A stretch of 64,000 bases of DNA from Saccharopolyspora indica (lineage in GTDB: Bacteria > Actinomycetota > Actinomycetes > Mycobacteriales > Pseudonocardiaceae): the NCBI RefSeq assembly GCF_027853965.1, contig NZ_JAQGLB010000006.1:1-64000 (forward strand). Reading direction: 5' to 3'. This document shows, in pieces, positions 18,173-25,659 of this stretch. The position numbers were made by a program, and so were the translations under genes. Position 1 is the first letter of the stretch, and every line of letters starts with the position of its first letter. Below the pieces are notes generated by a model. It saw nothing but the letters and a program-made list of their open reading frames with translations. It was not told where the DNA came from and ran no database searches.

Positions 18173-19197
18173 CGGGTGGCCTCCTCGGGGGTGCGCTGCG
18201 CGGCGAGTTCGGCCTGGCTGACCTCGCGGATCGAGGTGGCCCTGGGTTTGCGCAGCCAGCCGGTCAGCGCGGGGATGACGCCTTCGGGCATGAACAGCAC
18301 CACCGCGGCCAGCAGGACGCCGAGGGCGACCAGGTGCAGCTGGGTGTCGCCGTAGGAGTTCTTGAAGAACTCCACGGCGTAGCCGACCACCACCGCGCCC
18401 AGCAGCGGCCCGAACAGGCTGCGGATGCCGCCGAGCAGGCTCATCAGCACCAGGTAGGAGCCGGCGAGGATGGAGAACTGGAAGACCGGGTCCAGGAAGC
18501 CGAACCACAGCGCGTACAGGCCACCGCCCAGCGCGGTGAACAGCGCCGAGATGACGAACACGACCAGCTTGTAGGCGAAGGTCGGCACGCCGAGGGACTG
18601 GGCCTTGTCCTCGTCCTCGCGGATGGCTTTGAGACCGGCGCCGAAGCGGGAGCGGTCGATGATCCACCAGCACAGCAGCGCCAGGGCCAGCACGGCGGCG
18701 TGCAGGTAGAAGAACCGCTCGTGCTGTTCGGGGCGCAGCACGTCCTCGCCGAAGGGGCGGGGCACGCGCAGGCCGTTGGAGCCGCCGGTGAGCTCGCCCC
18801 AGCTCTGGAACACCAGCAGCGTGATCAGCACCAGGGCGATGGAGACGATGACGAAGGAGGCGCCGCGCACCCGCAGGCTGGCGATGCCGATGGGGATGGC
18901 CAGCAGCGCCACGACAACCGCGCCGGTCAGCAGCGCCAGCCACGGGTTCATGCCGGTGCGGGTGATCAGCAGCGCGGTGGCGTAGCCGCCGAGTCCGGAG
19001 TAGGCGGCGTGGCCCAGCGAGATGTAGCCGGTGAAGCCGCCGACGAAGTTCCAGGAGGTGGCCAGCACCGCGTAGCTCATGATCACCACGCCGACGGAGA
19101 GGATGAAGGCGTCCGGCGCCAGCTGCGGGAAGGCCAGCACCAGGGCGGCCAGCGCCAGCAGGCCGGCGGGGCGGAGGAGGTCAGAAACGCTGCGCAA
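18169..19197 (-). CDS. ABC transporter permease, LivM type
   Basis: A 342-residue membrane permease with about nine helices. It carries NFVGGFTGYISLGHAAYSGLGGYATALL and the coupling region FGAGLKAIREDEDKAQSLGVPTFAYKLVVFVISALFTALGGGLYAL, both hallmarks of LivM. The TTG at 19197 is the start, because GGAGG lies five bases upstream; it overlaps the LivH-type gene by 17 bases. Confidence 0.93.
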   Translation of the reverse strand: MRSVSDLLRPAGLLALAALVLAFPQLAPDAFILSVGVVIMSYAVLATSWNFVGGFTGYISLGHAAYSGLGGYATALLITRTGMNPWLALLTGAVVVALLAIPIGIASLRVRGASFVIVSIALVLITLLVFQSWGELTGGSNGLRVPRPFGEDVLRPEQHERFFYLHAAVLALALLCWWIIDRSRFGAGLKAIREDEDKAQSLGVPTFAYKLVVFVISALFTALGGGLYALWFGFLDPVFQFSILAGSYLVLMSLLGGIRSLFGPLLGAVVVGYAVEFFKNSYGDTQLHLVALGVLLAAVVLFMPEGVIPALTGWLRKPRATSIREVSQAELAAQRTPEEATR

Positions 19198-20065
19198 GTC
19201 GGCCTCCGAACAGTCCGCGGGGTTGCAGCATCAAGGTGGCGAACAGCGCGACGTAGAACAGGGTTTGCGCCCAGGTGGTGCCCAGCGGCAGTTGCAGCAA
19301 GCTCTGGCCCAGGCCCAGCACCATCGCGGCGATGGCCGCGCCGCCGACGCTGCCCAGCCCGCCGACGACGATGATGGCCATCAGCGGGCCGATCCAGTGC
19401 CAGTGCAGCGACGGGTAGATGGTGGAGTCCAGGGCCAGGGCGGTGCCGCCGACCGCAGCGGTGGCCAGCCCGAGCCCGAAACCCAGCCCGGCGGTGCGGT
19501 CGGTGTTGATGCCGACCAGCTGCGCGGCGTCGCGGTGCTGGATGGTGGCACGCAGCGCCCACCCGAAGCGGGTGAACTTCAGCAGCGCGTACAGCCCGCT
19601 GAGGGCGATGGCGGCCAGGGCGAAGGCGATGAGCTTGACCACCGGGATGCTGGCGCCGAGCACGACGAGGTCGGCGCCGGAGTAGGGCAGCTGGATGCGC
19701 CGGTGGGTGCCGGAGAAGACCAGCCCGAGGACGCCTTCGACGATCAGCGCCAGCGAGAAGGTGAGCAGCACCGACATCATCGTCATCGTGGCCGGGCGCA
19801 GTCGGGAGATCAGCAGCCGCTGCAGGCCCACGCCCATGGCGAAGAACAGCGGCACGGTCACCACCAGCGACAGCAGCGGGTCCAGGCCGGTGCGCTGGTG
19901 GAACCACCAGGCCAGGTAGGCGGCCAGGATCAGGAACGCCGAGTGGGCGAGCATCACCACCCGCATCACGCCGAAGTAGAGGGTCAGGCCGGCGGCCAGC
20001 AGGGCGTAGAGCCCGCCGAGCAGCACGCCGAGCACCAGGCTCTGCAGCAGCAGGGATCCGGTCAT
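19181..20065 (-). CDS. ABC transporter permease, LivH type
   Basis: A 294-residue membrane permease. LVLGVLLGGLYALLAAGLTLYFGVMRVVMLAHSAFLILAAYLAWW is the standard LivH opening, and FGWALRATIQHRDAAQLVGINTDRTAGLGFGLGLATAAVGG is the coupling-helix segment. The last conserved block is MAIIVVGGLGSVGGAAIAAMVLGLGQSLL. The start is ATG 20065, seven bases after the binding-protein stop. Confidence 0.93.
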   Translation of the reverse strand: MTGSLLLQSLVLGVLLGGLYALLAAGLTLYFGVMRVVMLAHSAFLILAAYLAWWFHQRTGLDPLLSLVVTVPLFFAMGVGLQRLLISRLRPATMTMMSVLLTFSLALIVEGVLGLVFSGTHRRIQLPYSGADLVVLGASIPVVKLIAFALAAIALSGLYALLKFTRFGWALRATIQHRDAAQLVGINTDRTAGLGFGLGLATAAVGGTALALDSTIYPSLHWHWIGPLMAIIVVGGLGSVGGAAIAAMVLGLGQSLLQLPLGTTWAQTLFYVALFATLMLQPRGLFGGRLAQRF

Positions 20066-20072
20066 CGGGGCA

Positions 20073-21287
20073 TCACCACGCCGGTTTCGGGTGCACGAGG
20101 GCGGTCTGGGCGGCGTGTGCGGGCAGCACGATCTGGATGCGGCCGTCGACGTACTGCTGGATCAGGTGCGCGCCCTGGGGTTTTCCGGTCTCGTCCCAGC
20201 TCAGCGGGCCTACGACGGTGTCGACGGTGTTGGTGTGCAGCCAGTCGATGAGCTTGCGCTGGCAGTCCGGGTCGGCCTCGGCGCAGCCGACGGCCTGCAC
20301 GGCGGCGGCCACGACCTGGCCGGTGGTGTAGGCGTTGGCCTCGTCCTCGGTGGGCTCGGTGCCGTGCTTCTGCTGGAAGTGGGCGACGAATTCCTGGTTG
20401 GAGGGGTACGGGGCGGCCGGGGTGTAGCCGGTGGGCGAGAGGATGCCTTCGGTGCGCTCGCCGATGGCGCGGGGGAATTCGGGGTTGGTGGGTGCGGTGG
20501 AGAAGGCGGCCATGGCCGGTTGGTGGCCGAGCTGGCGCAGCGCGACGATGAGGTTGACCGCGTCCTGGTACTGGGTGCCGCCGACGAGCAGTTCGGCGTC
20601 GGAGTCGGCGATCTTGGCGGCGATGGAGCCGAAGTCGGTGGTGCTGGGCGGGTATTGCTCGTCGGCGACGGTGCGCACGCCGGCTGCTTCGAGGCGGGTT
20701 TTCAGGCCGTGGGCGGTGCCCTTGGCGAAGGGGTCGTCCATGACGGCGTAGGCGGCGGTGGCGGGGCGCTGGTGCGGTGGCATCGCCAGGATCGCCTCGG
20801 CGAGGTGCTGGTAGTGGTCCTCGGCCACGGCGGGTGCGGCGTAGAAGAGGTTGTCGAACCCTTGCTGGAAGACCTCTTCGGCGGCGCCTGCGGGTTCGAC
20901 GAACAGCATCCCGTAGTCCTTGGCCACCTGGGCGGCGGGGATGACCAGGCGGGTGGAGAAGGGGCCGAAGATGAGGTCGGCGCCGTCGGAGTTGATCAGC
21001 TTCTCGTAGTCGGCGGCGACGCGGTCGGCGTTGGACTGGTCGTCGAGGATGCGCAGTTCGACCTGGCGGCCGAGCAGTCCGCCGCGGGAGTTGACGTGCT
21101 CGGCCCAGGCTTCGTAGCCGCGGCGCACGCCTTTGCCGGGTTCGGAGAAGTCGCCGGTCAGGGGGAGTGAGATGCCGATGCGGATGGTGTCCTGGCCCGC
21201 TTGGGAACCGGCGCTGAGGCAGCCGGTGAGGGCCAGCGAGGCGGCGGCCAGCAGTGCCGCGAATCGGGGGCCGTGTTGAGTTTTCAT
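20073..21287 (-). CDS. ABC transporter substrate-binding lipoprotein, Liv/amide-urea type
   Basis: A 404-residue lipoprotein. The signal peptide ends in the lipobox LALTGCLS, with the acylated cysteine near residue 21. The mature protein has the type I periplasmic binding fold of Leu/Ile/Val receptors: IRIGISLPLTGDFSEPGKGVRRGYEAWAEHVNSRGGLLGRQVELRILDDQSNADR and LIFGPFSTRLVIPAAQVAKDYGMLFVEPAGAAEEVF. Such receptors bind amino acids, amides, urea or aromatics, so finding one driven by a LacI operator next to sugar enzymes is unusual. It is the first gene of the operon; the operator lies 26 bases upstream of the start. Confidence 0.9.
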   Translation of the reverse strand: MKTQHGPRFAALLAAASLALTGCLSAGSQAGQDTIRIGISLPLTGDFSEPGKGVRRGYEAWAEHVNSRGGLLGRQVELRILDDQSNADRVAADYEKLINSDGADLIFGPFSTRLVIPAAQVAKDYGMLFVEPAGAAEEVFQQGFDNLFYAAPAVAEDHYQHLAEAILAMPPHQRPATAAYAVMDDPFAKGTAHGLKTRLEAAGVRTVADEQYPPSTTDFGSIAAKIADSDAELLVGGTQYQDAVNLIVALRQLGHQPAMAAFSTAPTNPEFPRAIGERTEGILSPTGYTPAAPYPSNQEFVAHFQQKHGTEPTEDEANAYTTGQVVAAAVQAVGCAEADPDCQRKLIDWLHTNTVDTVVGPLSWDETGKPQGAHLIQQYVDGRIQIVLPAHAAQTALVHPKPAW

Positions 21288-21312
21288 GATCCACCCGTCG
21301 TTGGGGGCATGT

Positions 21313-21338
21313 CGTAAGCGCTTTCGTAAGCGCTTACG
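21313..21338. promoter_or_regulatory. Double LacI-family operator
   Basis: A perfect 14-bp palindrome CGTAAGCGCTTACG at 21325-21338 overlaps a near-copy CGTAAGCGCTTTCG at 21313-21326, so two operators overlap with a 12-bp offset. The central CG and the AAGCGCTT core are typical of LacI/GalR-family sites. It lies between the divergent start codons of the importer operon (21287) and the LacI gene (21404), so the regulator probably represses both until an inducer, likely a sugar or keto-sugar, binds. Confidence 0.88.
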
Positions 21339-21403
21339 GCAGAATAGGTACCGATGATCGCAGTGACAAGGGTCACTGCCCGTGACGGGGAGAGGAGACC
21401 CTG

Positions 21404-22432
21404 ATGGCGCAGCGCGCGAGACCGCGGCTGGTCGATGTCGCACAGGCGGCGGGGGTGTCGATCGCGGCGGCCTCGCGGGCGCTCTCAGGTGCCGCGGGGG
21501 TCAGCGAGGAGATCGCCCAGCGGGTGCGGGAGGTGGCCGCCGAGCTGGGTTACGTGGCCAACGTGCACGCCCGCACCCTGGCCGGTGGCACCAGCACCGG
21601 GGTCGGTCTGCTGGTGCACGAGATCGGCGACCCCTACTTCACCGAGATCGCCAGCGGTGTGCTGCGGGTGGCCGCGCAGCGGGGGCTGACGGTGCAGATC
21701 GGCCACACCGGCCGCGACCCGGATGCCGAGCTGCTGCAGGTGCGCGCGCTGATCGCCAACCGGGTGCGGGCGATCGTGATCTCCGGGTCGGGGTTCGTCG
21801 AGGCCCGGGTGCAGGCACCGGTCAAGCGGGAGCTGCAGGACTTCCAGACCGCCGGGGGCCGCGTCGCGGTCATCGGCCGCCACCACCTGGGCACCGATGC
21901 GGTGCTGCCCGACAACCTCGCCGGCGGCCGGTCGATCACCGAGCACGTGCTCTCGCTGGGCCACCGCCGCATCGCCTTCGCGGTGGGCCCGGTGGCGCTG
22001 ACCACGGTCGCCGACCGGCTGGCCGGCGCTGAGGAAGCCCTGAGCGCGGCGGGTTTGCGGCTGGCGGAGCTGCCGGTGGTCGAGGAGGCCTTCACCCGCG
22101 ACGGCGGAACCCGCGCCACGCTGCGGATCCTCGACGAGCACCCGCGGACCACGGCGGTGATCGCGCTCAACGACGACATGGCCATCGGCGCGCTGGCCGC
22201 GCTGCGCTCCCGCGGTGTGGCGGTGCCGAGAGAGGTGTCGGTGGCCGGTTTCGACGACGTGGCGGTGGCCGAGCACCTGTCCCCGGCGCTGACCACGGTG
22301 CGCCTGCCGATGACGGCCATGGGCGAGCAGGCCCTGCTGCTGGCCCTCAAAGAACCCTCCGCCCGGCCCCGCCGCCGCACCACCGAACACCACCTGGTGG
22401 TGCGCGATTCCACCGCCGCGCCCCGCATGTGA
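21404..22432 (+). CDS. LacI-family transcriptional regulator
   Basis: A 342-residue LacI/GalR regulator. The helix-turn-helix is RLVDVAQAAGVSIAAASRALSGAAGVSEEIAQRVREVAAELGYVANVHARTL at residues 7-58, including the hinge helix. The ligand-binding domain of the periplasmic-protein type follows, with TGVGLLVHEIGDPYFTEIASGVLRVA, LGHRRIAFAVGPVALTTVADRLAGAEEAL and TAVIALNDDMAIGALAALRSRGVAVPREVSVAGFDDVAVAEHLSPALTTV. A GGAGAGGAG ribosome site precedes ATG 21404. It is divergent from the operon it very probably controls. Confidence 0.95.
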   Translation: MAQRARPRLVDVAQAAGVSIAAASRALSGAAGVSEEIAQRVREVAAELGYVANVHARTLAGGTSTGVGLLVHEIGDPYFTEIASGVLRVAAQRGLTVQIGHTGRDPDAELLQVRALIANRVRAIVISGSGFVEARVQAPVKRELQDFQTAGGRVAVIGRHHLGTDAVLPDNLAGGRSITEHVLSLGHRRIAFAVGPVALTTVADRLAGAEEALSAAGLRLAELPVVEEAFTRDGGTRATLRILDEHPRTTAVIALNDDMAIGALAALRSRGVAVPREVSVAGFDDVAVAEHLSPALTTVRLPMTAMGEQALLLALKEPSARPRRRTTEHHLVVRDSTAAPRM

Positions 22433-22527
22433 GAGGGAACCGATCGCCGGTGCGCCACGTCGCACCTGTTGATCATCCGGAGGCCGTCGTCGGGCGCGCT
22501 TACGGTGCCACTCGAGGTGAGGAACCG

Positions 22528-23259
22528 ATGATGACCGAGCTGACCGCGTACGAGACGACGTGGCTTGGTGTGCTGGAGGAACTGCGCGGCTGCCCGGAGA
22601 TCAGGGTGACCGAAGTCGAGGAGGGCGAACTGCGCGGATCCGAGGACGCCGACCGGGTTTTCGGCGAGCTCGCCGAGCGCGAGGGCATCGCGCTGGATGC
22701 CTCGCTGAAGCAGTGCCACCTGCGCTTCTCCGATCTCGGGGCGGCCTGGAGCGTCCGCGATCCCGAGTACGACGAGGAATCCCTCTTCGCTGGGGAGTTC
22801 CACCTGACCAACATCCACCAGGCGATCCGCTCGGGCTCGCTGGAGACGCGCTGGTTCGATCCCACCTTCGATCCCGATCCCACCCCTGAGGAACTGCGGT
22901 TCTACCGCGAGCTGCGCAGCTTCGACGGCACACCGTGGGGCGGGATCGGCAACCTGTCGATGCTGCGGATCCGGCCGGGCGTGACCGATCCCGAGCTGTG
23001 GTTCGACACCACGACCAAGGGCCTGCACCGGTTGGACCTCGATTACCCCGGCTATCTCGAGGCGTTGCGCATCACCAAGGGAACCTACGGCTGGCAGTTC
23101 CTGTTCGCCGACGTCCGGCTGGACGAATATGAAGACTTCGAGGTCGTCGGGCGGTTCGCCAAGCTCATGCTCGAGGTCTTCCCGAGGTTGTTCCCGGACC
23201 ACGACTACGCGCCGCTGCGATCCCGCCTGGCCGAACGCCACCGGGGCTTCCGGGCCTGA
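22528..23259 (+). CDS. Hypothetical protein, acidic
   Basis: A 243-residue soluble protein that I do not recognise. It is acidic, with stretches such as GELRGSEDADRVFGELAEREGIALDASLKQCHLRFSDLGAAW, ETRWFDPTFDPDPTPEELRFYRELRSF and PELWFDTTTKGLHRLDLDYPGYLEALRITKG, and has a regular predicted mix of helices and strands, with no signal peptide or membrane segment. Its size and pattern resemble SMI1/KNR4-like immunity proteins only loosely. The ATG at 22528 is chosen because AGGTGAGGA lies just upstream. It is not in an obvious operon. Confidence 0.6.
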   Translation: MMTELTAYETTWLGVLEELRGCPEIRVTEVEEGELRGSEDADRVFGELAEREGIALDASLKQCHLRFSDLGAAWSVRDPEYDEESLFAGEFHLTNIHQAIRSGSLETRWFDPTFDPDPTPEELRFYRELRSFDGTPWGGIGNLSMLRIRPGVTDPELWFDTTTKGLHRLDLDYPGYLEALRITKGTYGWQFLFADVRLDEYEDFEVVGRFAKLMLEVFPRLFPDHDYAPLRSRLAERHRGFRA

Positions 23260-23290
23260 ACCCGGTCGGCCGGGCCCAGCAGTTGGGTAC

Positions 23291-24193
23291 TCATCGCAGG
23301 GTGAGCGGGGTTTCGGCTTCGAGGCGGGTCAGCTTCTGCGGGTTGCGGACGTAGTAGAGGCCGGTGATGCGGGTGTCTTCGACGCGCAGCGCCATGATCC
23401 CGTCGAGTTCGCCGTCGACGTGCAGGGCCAGGGCGGGGCTGCCGTTGATCGTGGTCGGCTCGGCGGTGAGGGTGACGTCGTGCTTGGTGAGGCCGCCGAC
23501 GATGAAGCGGGCCACCTTCTCGGCGCCGGTGACCGGACGCGGGGTGGCCTGCTTGATGCCGCCTCCGTCGCTGATCGCGACGACGTCGGGTGCGAGCACG
23601 TCGAGCAGGCCTTGCAGGTCCCGCGTTTCCAGCGCGTGCCGGAAGGCCGTGGCGGCCTCGCGGGCTTGGCGTGCGGTGACGGTGTGGCGGGGCTGGCGGG
23701 CTTCGACGTGCTTGCGGGCGCGGTGGGCGATCTGGTGCACGGCGGCGCGGGTCTTGCCGACGGCGGTGGCGATCTCGTCGTAGTCGATGCCGAATGCTTC
23801 GCGCAGGACGAACACCGCCCGTTCGGTCGGGGTCAGGGTCTCCAGGACGAGCATCAGCGCCATCGACACGCTCTCGGCGAGTTCGACGTCGGTGGCCACG
23901 TCCGGTGTGGTCAGCAGCGGTTCCGGCAGCCAGGAGCCCACGTAGGACTCCCTGCGGCGCTTGAGCGTCCGCAACCGGTTGAGCGCCTGGCGGGTGGTGA
24001 TCCGGACCAGGTAGGCGCGGGGTTCGCCGATGCCGGCGGTGTCGACGGCGCTCCAGCGCAGCCAGGTCTCCTGCAGGACGTCCTCGGCGTCGGCCACCGA
24101 TCCGAGCATCTCGTAGGCGACGGTGAACAGCAGGCTGCGGTGCGCGAGGAACGCTTCGGTCGCCTGATCACCGGGTTCGTGCGTGGTGTCCAT
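23291..24193 (-). CDS. sigJ: ECF41-type RNA polymerase sigma factor (SigJ-like)
   Basis: A 300-residue extracytoplasmic-function sigma factor. Region 2 (LLFTVAYEMLGSVADAEDVLQETWLRWSAV) and region 4 (LTPTERAVFVLREAFGIDYDEIATAVGKTRAAVHQIAHRARKHV) are followed by a SnoaL-like C-terminal extension of about 100 residues. This carries the ECF41 hallmarks DGGG (ISDGGGIKQATPRP) and an NPxKL motif (YVRNPQKLTRL), in which the extension, rather than an anti-sigma factor, tunes activity. The start is ATG 24193, with GGAGAGG upstream. It lies 45 bases after the stop of the FAD oxidoreductase gene and is probably in the same transcript. Confidence 0.93.
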   Translation of the reverse strand: MDTTHEPGDQATEAFLAHRSLLFTVAYEMLGSVADAEDVLQETWLRWSAVDTAGIGEPRAYLVRITTRQALNRLRTLKRRRESYVGSWLPEPLLTTPDVATDVELAESVSMALMLVLETLTPTERAVFVLREAFGIDYDEIATAVGKTRAAVHQIAHRARKHVEARQPRHTVTARQAREAATAFRHALETRDLQGLLDVLAPDVVAISDGGGIKQATPRPVTGAEKVARFIVGGLTKHDVTLTAEPTTINGSPALALHVDGELDGIMALRVEDTRITGLYYVRNPQKLTRLEAETPLTLR

Positions 24194-24238
24194 GGTGTCC
24201 TCTCCGCCGATATCGTCGCGCTGCGCGCAGCGCGGTGC

Positions 24239-25414
24239 CTAGGCGATCGGTGCCGTCTGGGCCGCCAGCTGCGCAGGTCGGTGCTTTCCGTCCTTGGGCC
24301 AGTGGTGCGCGCCGGGCTTGCGCGCCTCGGTCACCAGGTGCTTGACGCTGGCTCGACAGGAAGCCTCCTTGAGCGCCTTGCCCGCGAACCCGGGGAAGTA
24401 GAGCGGCAGCGCGGTGTCGTCCTTGCGTCCGAGCTGGAAGATCCCGGCGTTGCGGCCGAAGCTGATGCACATGGCGGGGAAGGCCAGGTCGACCGGTGCC
24501 GGGTGCTGTCCGGCGATGCGGTGCAGCACCGTGTCGGCGGCGTGCGCCCCGAGGCATCCCGCGGCGTAGGCGCTCATCCGGAACGGCAGGTCCGATGGTG
24601 CCGAGCAGTCGCCCGCGGCGACGATGCGCTCGTCGTCGATGCTGGTCAGCGTTTCGTCGGTGAGCAGTCGTCTGGCGGAGTCGGTGCGCAGCCCGCTGCG
24701 GGCGGCCAGATCCGGCACCCCGAAACCCGCCGCCCAGATGGTGACCTGGCTGGCCAGCGTCCGGCCGTCGTGGAGTTCCACGGCGTCCCGCCGCACCTCC
24801 GCGACCGCCGAACCGGGGCCTTCCAGGAGATCGACGCCGAGCCTGGCGAGGTACTTGCGGGCGGTGCGCCGGGCTTTGGGGTGCAGGTACGGGCCGAGTT
24901 CACCGCCGCAGACCAGCGTGACCCCGCGCCCCCGCTCGGCGAGTTCCGCGGCCGTCTCGATACCGCTCGGGCCACCCCCGACAACGGTCACCGCGGCCGG
25001 TGCGGGGGCGTCGAACAACGCCTCCCGCAGCCGTTGCGCCGCCTCCAAGGTCGCGACCGGATGGGCGAACTCGGCCGCGCCCGGCACCTGGGGTGCGGCG
25101 TTGCCGCTGCCCACCGCGTAGACGAGGTAGTCGTAGCCGATGCTGGCCGAGGCCAGCAGCACCCTGCGCTCGGCCGCGTCGATGCGCGTGGCGCTGTCGA
25201 CGACGAGCCGGACGCCTTCGGCCAGGACGTCGGTGTAGTCGACGACCGCGTCGTGGGTTCCGCCCACCAGCTGGTGCAACCGCAGCCGCGGGACGAAGAC
25301 CGGGCGCGGGTTGATCAGGGTCACCGCCACGTCCTCGCGCTGCGTCAGGCGGTTGGCCGCCATCACACCGGCGTATCCGCCGCCGACCACGACCACATCG
25401 GTCTTCTCGCCCAC
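24239..25414 (-). CDS. NAD(P)/FAD-dependent oxidoreductase, NDH-2 type
   Basis: A 391-residue flavoprotein of the pyridine nucleotide-disulphide oxidoreductase class, resembling type II NADH dehydrogenases. The FAD-binding start is VVVVGGGYAGVMAANRL, the NAD(P)-binding GxGxxG is VTVVGGGPSGIETAAELAERG near residue 150, and the FAD-ribityl motif is IVAAGDCSAPSDLPFRMSAYAAGCLGAHAADTVL. Partner genes of ECF41 sigma factors are often such oxidoreductases. The GTG at 25414 is the start, with AAGGAG six bases upstream. An ECF41-like promoter lies at 25450-25476. Confidence 0.9.
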   Translation of the reverse strand: MGEKTDVVVVGGGYAGVMAANRLTQREDVAVTLINPRPVFVPRLRLHQLVGGTHDAVVDYTDVLAEGVRLVVDSATRIDAAERRVLLASASIGYDYLVYAVGSGNAAPQVPGAAEFAHPVATLEAAQRLREALFDAPAPAAVTVVGGGPSGIETAAELAERGRGVTLVCGGELGPYLHPKARRTARKYLARLGVDLLEGPGSAVAEVRRDAVELHDGRTLASQVTIWAAGFGVPDLAARSGLRTDSARRLLTDETLTSIDDERIVAAGDCSAPSDLPFRMSAYAAGCLGAHAADTVLHRIAGQHPAPVDLAFPAMCISFGRNAGIFQLGRKDDTALPLYFPGFAGKALKEASCRASVKHLVTEARKPGAHHWPKDGKHRPAQLAAQTAPIA

Positions 25415-25449
25415 GCTGGTCTCCTTCGCTCCGAGAGGTTCGAGCACAA

Positions 25450-25476
25450 GACACCGCACGGGCGAACTTCCTGACA
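25450..25476 (-). promoter_or_regulatory. Candidate ECF41 (SigJ) promoter
   Basis: On the minus strand TGTCAGG (25470-25476) and TGTC (25450-25453) are separated by exactly 16 bases. ECF41 promoters follow TGTCACA, about 16 bases, CGTC. The match is five of seven plus three of four, and the distance to the GTG start at 25414 is suitable for a transcript beginning near 25440. It would make the sigma factor activate its own operon. Confidence 0.5.
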
Positions 25477-25485
25477 GCCTGTGTC

Positions 25486-25656
25486 TCAGGTCACTGGTCG
25501 GGCCCTGGACGCCGACCCGGGCTCGCGTTCGAGGGGATCGATCCCGAGGAGTGCGGCCGTCTCGTCGTAGATGATGCGGGCCAGGGCGTCGTTCTGGCCC
25601 GTGCGCGAGGGCGTGTCCGGTTCGAACTCGCTTTGAGCACTCGGCGCCGACAGGCG
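25486..25656 (-). pseudogene. Orphan coding-like segment without start codon
   Basis: On the minus strand, 57 codons between two stops read PRLSAPSAQSEFEPDTPSRT, then GQNDALARIIYDETAALLGI, then DPLEREPGSASRARPVT. The acidic, helix-forming second half looks like a real protein C terminus, but there is no ATG, GTG or TTG start with a ribosome site. It may be the tail of a lost gene, or chance coding-like sequence. I do not recognise it. Confidence 0.25.
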
Positions 25657-25659
25657 GGG

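Noticed and set aside
23129..25474. A 781-codon plus-strand frame opposite the sigma factor and oxidoreductase
   Set aside because: It is low-complexity shadow sequence; the minus-strand genes have complete family motifs.
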